DNA of 64,000 bases, taken from Mangifera indica (Eukaryota; Streptophyta; Magnoliopsida; Sapindales; Anacardiaceae). The stretch lies in assembly GCF_011075055.1 (NCBI RefSeq), contig NC_058138.1:23529568-23593567 (forward strand), in the 5' to 3' direction. The position numbers and the translations under genes are program-made. Positions 21,660 through 34,367 of the stretch are shown piece by piece (within the stretch, counting starts at the first letter, position 1; each line of letters begins with the position of its first letter). The notes beneath the pieces were generated by a model, which made no database searches, was not told where the DNA came from, and saw nothing but the letters and a program-made list of their open reading frames with translations.

Positions 21660-24530
21660 TCAAAGCATTTTAAAATATTTTATAAACACCCTATTACATT
21701 ATTATTTTTTTTAAAATAAATATATTGATTTATATTGATAATATATATTATATAATAAGATACATCTTATTACATATAATATATTTATTATATTATATTA
21801 ATTTAATTTAATATATCTTATGATATATATAATTTTTTATATATATTATATCGCATTATAAAATATTAATAATTATAATTTAAATTATAATATAAATCAA
21901 ATCAAATTTTGTTTTTTAATATGGTTTGATTTATTTAAAAGAAATTTTAAATTTTTTTTAATTTGATTTATAAAATCTCTCTAAACACGTCAAATCAGAC
22001 CAAATCCACCATATTTAATTTTATAAAACAGCATCAGTCTGAAAATACTAATTCAACGCTCTCGCAAATCTCAAAGATGCTGTCAATCTATTAATATATT
22101 ATTATCATAGTAGGTTTGTATGCAACTCTTCTGGGTGGTCGAAATCTTTGACTCACGGTCACTCTGACCAATTAAATTTAAAAAAAAAATGCATGCTGAC
22201 AAAATTTTCTAATAAGAATTAGATGTACATTTTTTTATATTTTTTAAATGTATTATAGAGGTATTTTATATATTTATATTATATTTTAAAAAATTATAAT
22301 TTAATTAATTTTTTAAAAATATATATTTATAAATAAATTATTTTAATATATTAAAAAATAATGATTTTAAAATATTCTAATTATAATAATCGAATTGTAT
22401 ATTAAAAATCTAATTTTTTATCGTATATCGTATTGTATGATATTAAAAAGTTGATTTTTTATTAATTTTTTAATGAATAATATTAATTAAATTTTTAATA
22501 AATAAAATAATAAAATATTAGAAAATTATATTTAACACATTATTATTTTGATAAATATCAAAAATATTCTTAACATTTAAAAATTTTTTATATACACTTA
22601 TATTGTATTATCATTTTCTCTAAAAAAAATATATTGATTTATATCAATAATATATATTATATAATAGGATATATATTATATCGTCTAATATATTTATAAT
22701 ATTATATTAATTCAATCATTTTTTATATATATTATATTATAAAATATTAATAATTATAACTTAAATTATAATATAAATCAAATTAAATTATTTTTTTAAT
22801 TTAATTTGATTTATTTTAAATATTTTTTAATTTGATTTGTAAAATCTCTCAAAACACATCAAATCAGACCGAGCCCCCCATATTTGATTTTATATAACAG
22901 CGCCTGATCCGAAAATGTTAATTTAACACTCTCGCAGAGGTCAAAGGTCAAAGATGGACTGTCAACCTATTAATATATTATTATAATAATAGATTTATAT
23001 GCATTATAGAGCTACCTAACAATAATAATTTAATTTGACCGCAACTCCTCTGGGTGGCCGAAATCCTTGATTCACTTTCACTTTGACTAATTAAATTAAG
23101 AAAGAATAAATGCATGCTGACAAGGTGTACAATTTTTATATTTATTTTATTATTTTTTAAAATATATTATCGAGATATTTTATATTTATTTTTTATATTT
23201 ATATTATATTTTAAAAATTATAATTTAATTAATTTTTTAAATTATATATATATTTGTAAATAAATAATTTTAATATAAAAGAAAAAAAATGATTTTAAAA
23301 AATTCTAATTATAATAATTAAATTGTATATTAAAAGTTTAATTTTTTATTGTATATCGTATTGTATGGTATTAAAAAGTTAATTTTTAATTAATTTTTTA
23401 ATGAATAATTTTAATTAATTTTTTAATAAATAAAATAGTTAAATATTATAAAATTATATTTGACAAGTTATTATTTTGATAAATATCAAAAATATTCTTA
23501 ACATTTAAAATTTTTTTATATACACTCATATTGCTCTATATTTTTTTTTTTGAAGTGTATTGATTTGTATCGATAACATATATTGTATGATAAGATATAT
23601 ATTATATCGTATAATATATATATTATATTATATTAATTTAATATACCTTATGATATATATCATTTTTTATATATATTATATGTAATGTAAAATATTAATA
23701 ACTATAATTTAAATTATAATATAAATTAGATCAAATTATAATTTTGATTTAGTTTAATTTATTTTTAAAAAAATTATATGTTTTTTAAATTTAATTTTTA
23801 AAATATATCAAAACACGTCAGATCAGATCGAATCTACCGTATTTGATTTTATATAACAATGCCTATTCAAAAATGCTAATTCAACACTCTCGAGAAGCTC
23901 ATAGATGAATTGTCAATCCATTAATATATTATTATCATAGTAAGTTTGTAGAGCCATCTAACAACAATAATTTAATTTGACAACAATAATATATAATAGT
24001 AAGTTTAAATGGCGAATAAATCATTAATTTTTTATATCTCCCCCATATTGCATTATATAATATATTTATTATATTATTATATATAATTTTATACGATACG
24101 TTTTTTAATAAAAAGATTAAATATTAAAAAGTCATAATAAATATATCATCATTTTGAAAAATATTACAAACACCTTTAATATTTTAAAAATTTTTATATA
24201 CACTTATACTACATCATCATTTTCTCTACAAAAGTATATTGATAATATATACTTTTCTTATTGTAATATGATAAGATATATATTATATTATATGATACAT
24301 TTATTGTATCGTATTAATTCGATACACCTTATGATATTTATTATTTTTAACATATATTGTATCATATATTATAAGATATTAATAATTATAATTCAAATTA
24401 TAATCTAAATCAAATTAAATTATATTTTTTTAATTTTAATTTGATTTATTTAAAAAATTTTACAAATTATTTTTTCAAGTATAGTTTAAAAAATTTGGTT
24501 TGATTTATTTTAAATATTTTTTAATTAAGA
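21660..24530. other. AT-rich non-coding spacer (copy B)
   Basis: Counterpart of 2330-4970, built of the same AT-rich modules. No gene recognised; short open frames here are low-complexity. Confidence 0.6.
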
Positions 24531-25032
24531 CAACAAATTTTTTAATTGAAGTTTGAATTCTTTTTTTTGACTGGGCTCCAACCAAGAAAGATAAAACCGT
24601 TGAATTGCTTTATAAGAATTTTGCAATTTCTAAGTCGGTAGGTGTTTGACAAATATGATTGAATTTTCACTTTAATTATATGAGAATGCTCATGTTTTTC
24701 CCACCATTTGCCTTTAAATTTGGGTGTTTGAACCAATAATTTCATAATCCCATTAAAGAATCCATGAGAGACAAATCTTGATGAAAAATGAAGGGTTGGC
24801 TGGAAAAAAGCTTCTTTTTAGGCGCATTTAAAATTTAATTTAAAGAAATTGTAAGATTCTTGGATGGGTTGAGAGAAGATATTAGGCATAAGACAAAATA
24901 ACCTCTACCATGAAATAAACCAATATAAGATTTTCAATACTGTATTTCATTTAAAATAGATCATTTAAGAGTGTTTAAATTGATAATTTTGACAAAACAA
25001 AATATGAAACCATACATTTTGATAGTTTAAAT

Positions 25033-25370
25033 ATGTCACTATAATAAATATTTAATTTAGCAATAAAATATTTATGAATAATTTTAACTTTATCCCAAAA
25101 TACTACTTTTAAAGAAGAAATTTTAATTTCGTTTCAGAATATTATTTTTAATGATAAAATTTTAATTTCATCATAGAATGATTATTTTAAGAGACGAAAA
25201 TTTCGTCCCCTAAAACTTAGAATTCATTTTTTGAAGTAATTTTAGTTTCGTCTTAAAATGATAATTTTATAGATGAAATTTTAATTTTATTCTAAAATAA
25301 TTACTTTTAGGGATAAAATTCCAATTTTTTCCTAAAATGATTTTTTTAGGGGACGATTTAAAATATAGGA
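25033..25370. mobile_element. CACTA-like terminal fragment (copy B)
   Basis: Duplicate of 8755-9075, with degenerate subterminal-type units around GAAATTTTAATTTCGT and GACGAAAATTTCGTCCC. Confidence 0.35.
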
Positions 25371-25472
25371 TATCACAAAAAAATTGTATATGCTCATACG
25401 TATAATATAAAGCTGTTGCATGTGGCCTGTAACAAGTTTCAAGAAAGGCCATCCATTTGGCATTTGATTTTT

Positions 25473-26205
25473 GGCCAAAAGGCTATTTTGAACTCAAGTT
25501 TGAACTCAATCTAAAAACTACACTTATGACAGAAAAAAAATCTAAACACCTATCAATCCTTAAATTTTCGTTAAAATTGTGATTAACTGTAGGAATAAAA
25601 CTGTTATTTAATGATAATATTAAACAATATATAATTTTATCTTTTTTTTTTTTCAGATTTTGAAAATTCATATTCACTTTAAACCTCAACTTTGAAAAAG
25701 TGATTTTTTTTTTTCAAATCCCTAGGTTTTTTCTTGGACGCCTTGAACTTTATTGGACGGCAAGTGTCGTTCATTCTCGTCATCCAGATCTAAATGACGC
25801 TCATCACTCATGTTTAAACAATGAAGCATCATCCTTAGATGATAGTCGTTGTCTAGAGATTGTCCTTTGGATGACAACGATATCTTCATCCACCGTAAGG
25901 CCACTGTTCACCAAAGGAATTAGTCAAATTTTAGGTTTGATATCCTAAGGGGGAAAAGTGAATTTTTCAAAATTTAATTTTAGAAAAAAATGGTTAGTTT
26001 TTCAAATCAAAGAGAGAAAATGTGATATATTTTTAATTATTTTAATATTATTGATAAAATGATAACTTTACTACTTAATCCTAATAAAAAATTAGTAGAT
26101 ATGTCCTAACAGACTAAAACTTTGATGAGTATTTAAATTTTTTATTTAACGCAAATATATATTTGTCATTTCACCAAAACTTGGGTGGGAAATAGTCCTT
26201 TGGCC
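25473..26205. mobile_element. Small MULE-like element, family 1 (copy B), uninterrupted
   Basis: Left end GGCCAAAAGGCTATTTTGAA; right end TTGGGTGGGAAATAGTCC then TTTGGCC. The flanks TTGATTTTT (25464-25472) and TTGATCTTT (26206-26214) are a 9-base duplication with one mismatch. 733 bp. This is the duplicate of 9183-12252 without the 2.3-kb insertion: the stretch CAAGTTTGAACTCAATC (25496-25512) corresponds to the insertion site. Confidence 0.8.
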
Positions 26206-26280
26206 TTGATCTTTCATCTTAGAATTCAGACAAACTTCACAAATTAACTATTATGAATAAGACAAAGTGTTTGTGCATCT

Positions 26281-26362
26281 AAATAGTTTAGGGGTCGAGA
26301 TGGCCTTCCAGTTCCAGAGAGCTTCCTTCTTCTCAGATATCAAAGCTTGCAGAGATTTATTA
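26281..26362 (-). pseudogene. Orphan leader-exon-like block 5, donor lost
   Basis: Duplicate of 12329-12410. The donor position reads CTATTTAG then ATGCAC, against CTATTCAG then GTGAAC in copy A. Confidence 0.3.
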
Positions 26363-26379
26363 TTATTTGTGGTTTTTTT

Positions 26380-27783
26380 TATTAAGTAAATAATTTTGTC
26401 TCTTTGATAATGTCTTTTGTCTCTTCTTCCTCGGCGTAAGGGATTAAAAAAATTAGGATTTCTTTTACTTTGGTTTTGGATTAATCCTGAAATACAAGTG
26501 ATGCTAATTCCTTTTTTTAAGCTGTTCAACTATCAAAGGAATAAGAATGAACTTCAAGAATCCATTCATTAATTGATAATTATGTTATCTTTCTAATCAT
26601 GCACAGCTTCCTTTATTATAATGCTAGTGTCCAGACCACTCACCGGTGATCCCCTCTCACTCTCTTCACGTCAAAGCCCCGCAGCTTCGGCTCCCTCAAA
26701 ATCACTATTGTTCCTCAAATTAAGAACAAGTTTCCCGATGACAGTCGTGCAGAATGTAACTGTGAAACAAGTATAAATATCTCCAAAAACGGCCCATGCC
26801 ACTTCAAATTAACCAAACCAATTCAGCTCGAATAGATGTTTTCAAATTGAATTTAAGCTGATGTTCCAGTTCTATGGTATAGTATTTGACAGATTTTTCT
26901 AACAAATTTTGATTTTTTTCAGAGTTAAAAAGTGGGAAAATGTTTTATTTTACTTCACTTGGGAAGCTCACAAAATTATATGCAGTAATGTTTTTTATGG
27001 CTGCTAGCTGTTCATATTGCACAGACGCTCAAATTCAAGGGCAGACATGAAACCCAATATGAAGGTGTCGACCAACTGATGATCAGATCAAATATATCGA
27101 AGTCTGATTTCTGAAGATACGTCACAAAGCAAAAAATGTTGCAGTACAATTACAGAGAGAAGTATTATTAAACGCCAACTTAGAACACTCCATCTAATAC
27201 AAAATTATAATAAAAACATGTTACAAGTTTGAAGGCTCTGCCCCTTGCACCCCGTATACGCCAACGCAAGGACTTATAGGCTAATCGGTCGCCAATTCCA
27301 ATAATTTGTTGGCATTTAAAAAAATGTTAATAAAAATGTTAAACACCTGGCTGAAAGTTACATGGGAGTGATTGTGACTCCTTTCTTGCCTTTTATACGA
27401 ATCCCGGTAGTTGAGAACGTATGTTCCTCATCTTTTGTTTTATCATGCGCTTTAATTCAGCTTCCTTTGCAGATATTTTCACTAAATCCCTGTCAGTAAC
27501 CAGATTGTCCAACGTTACTCATAAAAAACATACTGATTTCCCCTGCTGCCAGTAACTCTACCAGAAACTTTGCCATGACCACGAAATCGACCTGAAAATA
27601 AAGTTGTATGAAAGATCCATATCATTAATGGAGCCACTCATTTCCAAATTCATTGTCCCGATAACAAAAGACACAGTAGTCACTGACAAGAGAAAGAAGA
27701 TGGCTTTTCAAACATAAATGGTAACATTACACCCCCAGATATTGGTCGGTTTATAAACTACTAATTAAAATTAATTACATAGT
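26380..27783. other. Non-coding 3' flank of DUF247 copy 4
   Basis: Counterpart of 12420-13655; nearly identical from 27070 on. The private stretch 26722-27070 includes CAATTCAGCTCGAATAG, a word of the dispersed repeat type. No gene seen. Confidence 0.5.
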
Positions 27784-29057
27784 TTACTTCATAGAAGACA
27801 TGAATTGCATGAGCTTGAGCAACGAGAATCCGGCTCCTATAACAGTGGCTGTGCCTCGCCAAAGGTTCTTAAAGTGGACACTTTTTAACGTTGCCTTTGA
27901 ATGGTTCCAAGGATTATTGTAGTGTGCCTTCAAGTCCATGCTAGTCTTATAATAACACGACTTACTTCTATGAATTTCCAAGCTAAGTCTGTTAAACAGA
28001 TTCACTACAGAAATATTGTCCCCCATACGATTCCTAATAATCCCTTTTATAACAAGCAAATCCACTTGTTTTTCAGTATTAATCAGATAATCCATCAGCC
28101 TCACGTAATTACAAACTCGAGTATCCGATGGGTAGTGACACTGCTCCAAAGCCATTATGTTTCGAAGCAAACGTTCAGTCCCATAATCAGCCACAACCAA
28201 ATGAGGTATTTGCAGTTCATGAACTTCAAACCATGGAATCAGCCGCTTTCGCTTCTCAAATCTTATGTCAAGCAACGATGTTCCTGCAATGCCCTTAAAC
28301 TTCACCCCAGACTCGCGCAACTTCACTGCACAAGGCAAATCTGAAATGAATCCCAGCTCTAAATCCTTTCTCCGGGGGAAGTTTTTAAAAAGGGTGCTTC
28401 TTCTCAAGTCGGTGAAATGTTTAACCACAATCTCAGCTGGTAAGGTATTGGATAAATATAAGAATTTATGACAAAGTTCCCGGAAATTTGGGGTTTCGAA
28501 AGCTAAACTGTATAGCTCCTCCAGGACAAAGAATGGAAGTTGATTTTCGAGTAGTTGCAGGTCCATCCTTAGAGCAAATCTAGTTGTTGGTATCTTTAAC
28601 AAAAAGTCATCACTTCCATCGTTATGGTAGCTTCTGAGGAAGAGCTCGAGAATGAAGACAGCGTCGTGTTCAACCATGGTTGTAAACTCATGACTCTCCA
28701 TTTTAATTATATCTTCATAACACTTTCGAATTCGTTGTTCGTTGTTTTTGATGAAGCTTAGAAGTTCGTTCCATTTCTCTTTCGTTATTCGCTGAAGAAA
28801 ACTTTCCTTGTATCTGGCTTTCTGTCTTTCCATAAAAGCTAGTTCTTCTTTGCCCCGGTGAAGAGGACCTATTGAAACTAATCGAGGAGAGTAGGCTTCT
28901 TCGTTTATTCTACGGATGCATTTAGGAACCCTGCAAATATAACACTCAACAGCAAGCTCAGGATCTAAATACTGCTCTGCAGTTATATCAATTAGCAAGT
29001 CCTTGCTCTGTCCTCATCTTTAATGGGAGCTGTACCAGTACTCATCTTCAAACCCAT
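27784..29057 (-). pseudogene. DUF247 (UPF0481) gene copy 4, N-terminal frameshift
   Basis: Nearly identical to copy 2. The expected ATG is at 29057 (MGLKMSTGTAPIKDED), but one G is missing at about 29010 (CTCTG then TCC against CTCTGG then TCC in copy 2), so the frame runs into a stop after five altered residues (21 in total). The remaining frame, from about 29000 to 27784, is intact for about 404 codons through CYICRVPKCIRR, SIGPLHRG, LQLLENQLPFFVLEELY, the G run that is broken in copy 2 (five G here), LPCAVKLRESGVKFKG, LRNIMALEQCHYP and NLWRGTATVIGAG. The first internal ATG (FMERQK) lies after the conserved SIGPLH block, so a normal product needs a non-ATG start or a rearranged leader. A sequencing error is possible. 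Confidence 0.85.
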
Positions 29058-29374
29058 ATTCCTAAAAACAAAGAAGACTAGGATTAAGATCGACTGTAAT
29101 CCATATTGAACAACAAGGACGGAGCCAAGGATAGTGAAATACACATGGGTAATGTATTTGACATATATATTAAAGAAAACTGTTAAAACTTAGGTGAAGT
29201 GACGCCCCTTGCCTCCTCTCTCCATCCCTATTGAACAATTAAACATAGAACAATAAAAAGGAATCTATTTCATCCAATCTGAACCTCTTGGTGAAGAAAA
29301 ATAATTAAAACGAGGTTTCTAGCAACCAATTATCACACGGAAATCAGAGAGAACATAAGCGAATATATAAGAAC

Positions 29375-29505
29375 CTGAATATTTGGGTAGGAGATGAAGA
29401 AATAATGGTGTGGTTGAGAGCAGCGGTTTCTCCAGATCTGCCTCTCTAAAATGGTGAAAGCTCACAAGGATTTGTTGCTTCTGGCATCTCTCTGCATACA
29501 AAGAC
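29375..29505 (-). other. 5' UTR leader exon of DUF247 copy 4
   Basis: Minus strand ends CCCAAATATTCAG then GTTCTT, as at 15246 for copy 2, and splices to the acceptor before GAATATGGG at about 29061. Confidence 0.6.
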
Positions 29506-29591
29506 TAAAGCAATGTGAAACAGGCAGCCGTGCGCAAACAACGCGTTTGTCACATGCTTTTTATTCCTCCTCGGCTTATGCACATATATTC

Positions 29592-29860
29592 CCATTTTAA
29601 AATGGCCGATCGGCTATTCCCACCCAAATTTTGATGAACTAAAATTTCTCATTTTAAGTTTGAAATTTCCATTTTTTCAATTATTTATTAAACTTATTAA
29701 TAAAATATGATAAAATTTTTTATAAAGTTGGTAAAACAAAAATGGTTTCTGTCTTTACCAAAGTTAAATTATTGTTTATATAAAAAAAAAATTAGAGATT
29801 TTTATGCACAATTGGTTAATAAATATAAAACTAAAAATTATTAAGTAATTAGCAAGACTA
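29592..29860. mobile_element. Truncated family 1 MULE-like element
   Basis: The left end (after ATTTTAAAAT) reads GGCCGATCGGCTATTCCC then ACCCAAATTTTGATG, as in the element at 15475. The sequence follows that element to AATTAGCAAGACTAT and then jumps to GTAGTACACCTCGTCACGTG, which in copy A lies beyond the element. Its right half is therefore deleted. Confidence 0.7.
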
Positions 29861-30190
29861 TGTAGTACACCTCGTCACGTGTTTCGGTTCCTCCTCGGCT
29901 CTCATAATTACCTATATAATATTGCTAATTAAAGGATTAAAGAAAGACTAAATTAACATCAACATTAAATAAACTGCTTCCACTCAATAAGATAGATGGG
30001 AAGAAATTGGACTTAGAGACAACCTGGACTGAGTTTCATCACATAAATAAAAAAGGCCCACGGGCCATGAAAGGTTGGAAGGTATACACATCCTATGGGT
30101 CAAACAATTATAACTGCATCAAAAAAACCTGAGCCCAAGCCGAGTAGTTTGTCTTATAAGAGAGAGCAAACCTATATTAACATTCGGTAA

Positions 30191-30817
30191 AGAAAGTAGT
30201 GTTATATGTATAATTTTATATACAAATAATAATAATATATCATTATATGATTTGATATTATTTTATCTTTAATTTAAAATTATCTAATTACATAATTATA
30301 TACTATTGTTTGTATACATAATTTTATTAAAAGAATAAACTTATTTATAAGTAATGAGTTGAGTGATTAAAATTTCTCTCATCAAACATGAGATAGTAAA
30401 AAAAGTAATACTATGTATATTTATTTTGAATATATTTATTTATATTATTATGTGATTAAATATTAATTTAATATTAATTTAAAAACATCTATCCTCATAA
30501 TGACATATTAAATGCACCTATTTACAAAAAATATATATCATCCATGTTCAACTTTCGCAAATCTATTTTGCAGTGTTTATAGTTTTTGTTAAGAAAATTA
30601 CAGCTGTAGACACACTGTTACAATCAAGCAAATTACAACTCAGGATTGTTAACAACACTAATATAAATTTCTCTTAAAAAACATAGAAAGGAAATTATGA
30701 TGAAATAATTTTATAATATTCCCAAAAAATAATTTTTCAAAATTTTAAGTATGATCCCTATCTAAAATATCAAAAAGTACAATGAACTTAGTATAGAAAT
30801 CATTAATGGTGTTTCAA
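30191..30817. other. AT-rich spacer at the edge of the duplication
   Basis: Partly parallel to 16700-16865 (TATACAAATAATAATATATC, TTATTTATAA) and otherwise unique. It would hold the 3' UTR of the GUX gene. Nothing else seen. Confidence 0.45.
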
Positions 30818-33077
30818 TTATTCAACAAGATGGTATTGTCTAGGATCTCTCACTCTGATCTTCCAGTGTCCATCAACCAAACTTATATTTCTTGCTATCC
30901 CTCTCCACTTCTTAATCCTCCAATTCCCGTGCTTTGTTAGTGCGCAAAATTTCTGCAACTTCCTGGGCATGGCATCGTAAACTTCCCACCATTTCTTGTG
31001 AGCTGAATCGCTCGCAAAAATATGGTGATCCACCTTATCCCAATTACAATCATAATCCTTGTAACACAGCCATGGCTTCAATCCCAAATAATGAATCGTG
31101 TAAAGATTTTCCGGGATTTGATGTTCATCGTTGCCATGCTTTTCAAGCTTAAACACCTTGAGATAATTAATCTTCGAAGGCAATCTATGCCACCATGTAA
31201 AAATTTCGTTCAGAAAACCTTGGTCGCCTCCGTTATAGGAAGCCACCTTGAAGCTCTTCAGCATTAACTTCTCAAACATGCACAGAGATGGCTCGATCAC
31301 CATGATCCCTGAGTTGAACAACGAACGGTCGTTCCCTGCGGCTGATAACTGCGGAAAATAGAAGAACTTATCGATTTTCTTCAAGATAAGAAGATCAGCA
31401 TCGATAAAAATAACTCTGTCGTATTCAATGAGTTGCCATACGCGAAGCTTGCTGTAGTTCCATTCATTGTAGGAGTCTTTTCTGGAAAACGGGCTGCGAA
31501 TACGTGAAATTCGCTTCGTCTTCCATCCGGCAGCTCGAAGCCCTTTTAAAGATTTGTCAGTTAACGATTTATCATGAAGAAGAACAAGGTCTCTTGCGGA
31601 GTTGCTTTGGATTATGCTTTGTGCCAACGCAATTGCTCCACATACGTAATCTTCTGAGGAATGAAGAACTGTTACATAGGCTTCTCTTTCATGGTCTGCT
31701 GTGTAATTCAATTCTGGTTGCTGGAAATATCTCCATTCCTCTTTTGCTGCAAATTGAAGAGCCAACACTCAAATTACTCTTAGATCATTTCAGAGTGAAA
31801 TCAAGATATAATTTCAAAGTGAGCAAGCATAAGCATTAATGAAAATTTTATTTTCTTCTAAGGGCTGAATTCCAGTCAAGTTCAAATAAGAGTTGACTCA
31901 AATCAAATATATCTAACTCGAGAGCCAAAACGAGATCGTCAGAAAAAGTTATCAGAAAATGTCAGAAAGGAACAAGAAAGGTTGTGAAAAATGATTTTCA
32001 AAAAATTTTCACCTGACTCTTTATTGAACCAACAAGCTTCAAGCGCCAAGTTCAAGTTAACTCACATATATTGTTTTACTTTAAGAGAGAGAGAGAGAGA
32101 GAGAGCCAAGAATAATAATATAGGGGTCTCAAGTTAGGGTAACAGCATATAAATGTAAAGGGTCAAGGAGATTAACAAAAAAATGTAGGAGGGTTAAGGT
32201 AGAATAATAACAAAATAATCAACCCTAGACCCCTCCCTCTTTCCCTGCTTATCAGGAAACTAAACTAAATTTCATGTACTTGGCAATCTAATAACTAAAA
32301 CTCACCTGTTTCTGCATATCCGGGAGAGATTTGGCATGAACCAACAGGCATAATAACTTTATGTTTTAACCTTCTCAATTCAGGCTTGTAAACCCAGTAA
32401 TCCTCTACATGCATCACCATATCATCGCATCTAAAAATCTCGATCATGGGTCCACAAGACCCCACAAAGACAACGTACACCGTCCGATCAGAACCCGGCT
32501 TCACCCGCCCACTCTCAACCGCAAGATTTGCCACCACGAGATTAACCTGTAACCTAAACACATCCCTAATCCCCTCCTTCTCACCACCTCCTCCTCCGCA
32601 AGGAACTCTCGCCACTATCAAGTCAAGGTCCCCATACTCTTCCAGCCTTGGCAACGGAATCTCCGGGCACGACGGCGCGTGCCATTTGTGATCTTCATCA
32701 ATCCACTCAGGAAAAAAATCACTCCATGTTTTATCCTCGGCCACACGATCGAAATGCACGTGAACGGCTTCAACTGATGTTCCATGGACTTCATGTCTAT
32801 TATTATCTAAATTGACTAAACCAGCTTTCAGTCTTTGACCGGCGACTTGTTGTTGAATGAGTTCGAGCCATTTGGGCTTGTTTACGATGGGGAGAGGCTC
32901 GGTTCGAACTGTGAGGGGGTCGAGGAGATGGGGTTGTTGGGGCTTGAAGGAGAAGACAATGATGAAGAGGGAGAAAGAGAGGAAGAAGAGGGAGACGATG
33001 AAGAGTTTTTGGTTGAAACTGGCTGGTTTAGAGGAGGAAGAAAAGGCCATTTTTGAATTGTATTGAGTTGTTTTCAT
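30818..33077 (-). CDS. GUX4: GT8 glycosyltransferase, UDP-glucuronate:xylan glucuronosyltransferase type (GUX4/5-like)
   Basis: Two exons, 33077-32306 and 31746-30818, with a GT-AG intron (ACAG then GTGAGT; TTTGCAG then CAAAAG) give 566 residues. The N-terminus has a short cytosolic part and one membrane span (KLFIVSLFFLSFSLFIIVF, about 25-43), the type II topology of Golgi enzymes. The luminal part contains WLELIQ, EWIDEDHKW and then the GT8 catalytic domain from about 272: REAYVTVLHSSEDYVCGA, YNEWNYSKLRVW, DRVIFIDADLLIL with the DxD-type metal site (DAD), FNSGIMVIEPS, GGDQGFLNEIFTWWHRLP and HYLGLKPWLCY. GUX enzymes add glucuronic acid to xylan in the Golgi; the activity of the GUX4/5 branch is less certain than that of GUX1-3. 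A TATA-like CTATAAAT about 33 bases upstream of the first ATG suggests the second in-frame ATG (33050, MAFSSSSK, 557 residues) may be the real start. Confidence 0.9.
31860..32075. repeat. Fragment of the dispersed GAGTT/CTCGAG-type repeat in the GUX intron
   Basis: Words such as CAAGTTCAAATAAGAGTTGA, AACTCGAGAG and CAAGTTCAAGTTAACTCAC resemble the dispersed family at 7262 and 43308. A (GA)n run at 32083-32105 follows. Confidence 0.35.
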
Positions 33078-33114
33078 GTCTTTGAAGGCTTGTTGCTAAA
33101 GGGACGGTGATTTA

Positions 33115-34327
33115 TAGGTCATAACTCATGACGTGAAGAAATGAAAGGATGCTTGCGGCGTGCATGGCTGCACGTTAAGGCTGCCGATTGGTCTTCTTTG
33201 CTAGGGATGCAAGAAATGGATCTTCTGACGCGCGATTGTTGCGGGTGGCTGTGGATTTTATATTTAAACTCTATTTGCTAGTAATTAAAAAGAAAATCTA
33301 TTAATAATAAATCTTCGTTAACTTAGTCAGTTTACCTCAAAAATTGCCACGAATGAGTTTCCATGGGTGGTAAGGGCGGAAATTTAAGGGCATTACAGCT
33401 TATGCTAAAATTAATTATTTATTTTTTAACATTTAAGGATGAATACATTTGGTTAGTTAAGTAGAATTTGTAATGCATTTTTAATGTTATTTGAGTTGAG
33501 TGATCAATTCGAACAGATAAAACTTAAATTAATTTGAGTCGAATGAAAGAATTATAAAAACTATCCATAAATTTAACTTTTCTTATCATTTTTAATTTTT
33601 TATAGTGATGTATAACTTTTCTAATAATTTATTTTTATTTATAAATAATTTTTTTTATTTTCAGTGATATTATTTCTTTTTCTTTGGTTGTTCTCATTTA
33701 GTTTGAGTCTAGATTTGTTTCATGGAGAAATATTTGGTTAATCAGAGTAAGTTCTCCTAAGAAAATGATTTTAATTGGATAACACTTAATTAATGCGAAC
33801 TCCATTTTCAAACCTAAAATTCTCAATTTTTTACGAATATATTTCTAGGGAAATATGTACAAAAAAATTAAAATAGTGATTGATATTTTAGTTCATGCAA
33901 CGCATATTATCAGCGCGTGGCGACAAATACCAAATAGGTATACATAAACTTCACTTTATAGTAATTAATGAAAGATAAGAGCAACCGAACCCACCAAATA
34001 CCACATCAGATTAATAAGGACTTTGTATTGGATACCTTTTTTATTTGAACGATTAATAATATAAAATCACGTCATTAATTTTTTTAATTTAAAAATAGAA
34101 TGTTTCAAAATTCTAAGTCTTACCTAGAATAGAATAATATTTCCCATTTTAATATTTTATGCCACAAAGCAGGCAATCACATTTAAAAATACATAGAAAG
34201 TGTCCCAAAATATCTATAAAACTTAAATGCACTAATAATGATGCAAATATGGACTTAAATATTGAAGTATTATTAATTAGAATATTTTAAATAAAATATA
34301 AAATAATATTTAATTATATAATAATAA

Positions 34328-34367
<40 letters not shown>

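Larger units (their letters stand above)
21050..30190. repeat. Segmental duplication, copy B
   Basis: Direct partner of 1640-16550. It lacks the 2.3-kb inverted repeat, most of the 4.2-8.2 kb extra sequence, and 454 bases spanning the right half of the third MULE-like element, and has a private 350-base stretch at 26722-27070. Confidence 0.85.

Noticed and set aside
32446..33066. Plus-strand frames rich in Glu and Gly over the GUX first exon
   Set aside because: Shadows of the GUX coding strand.
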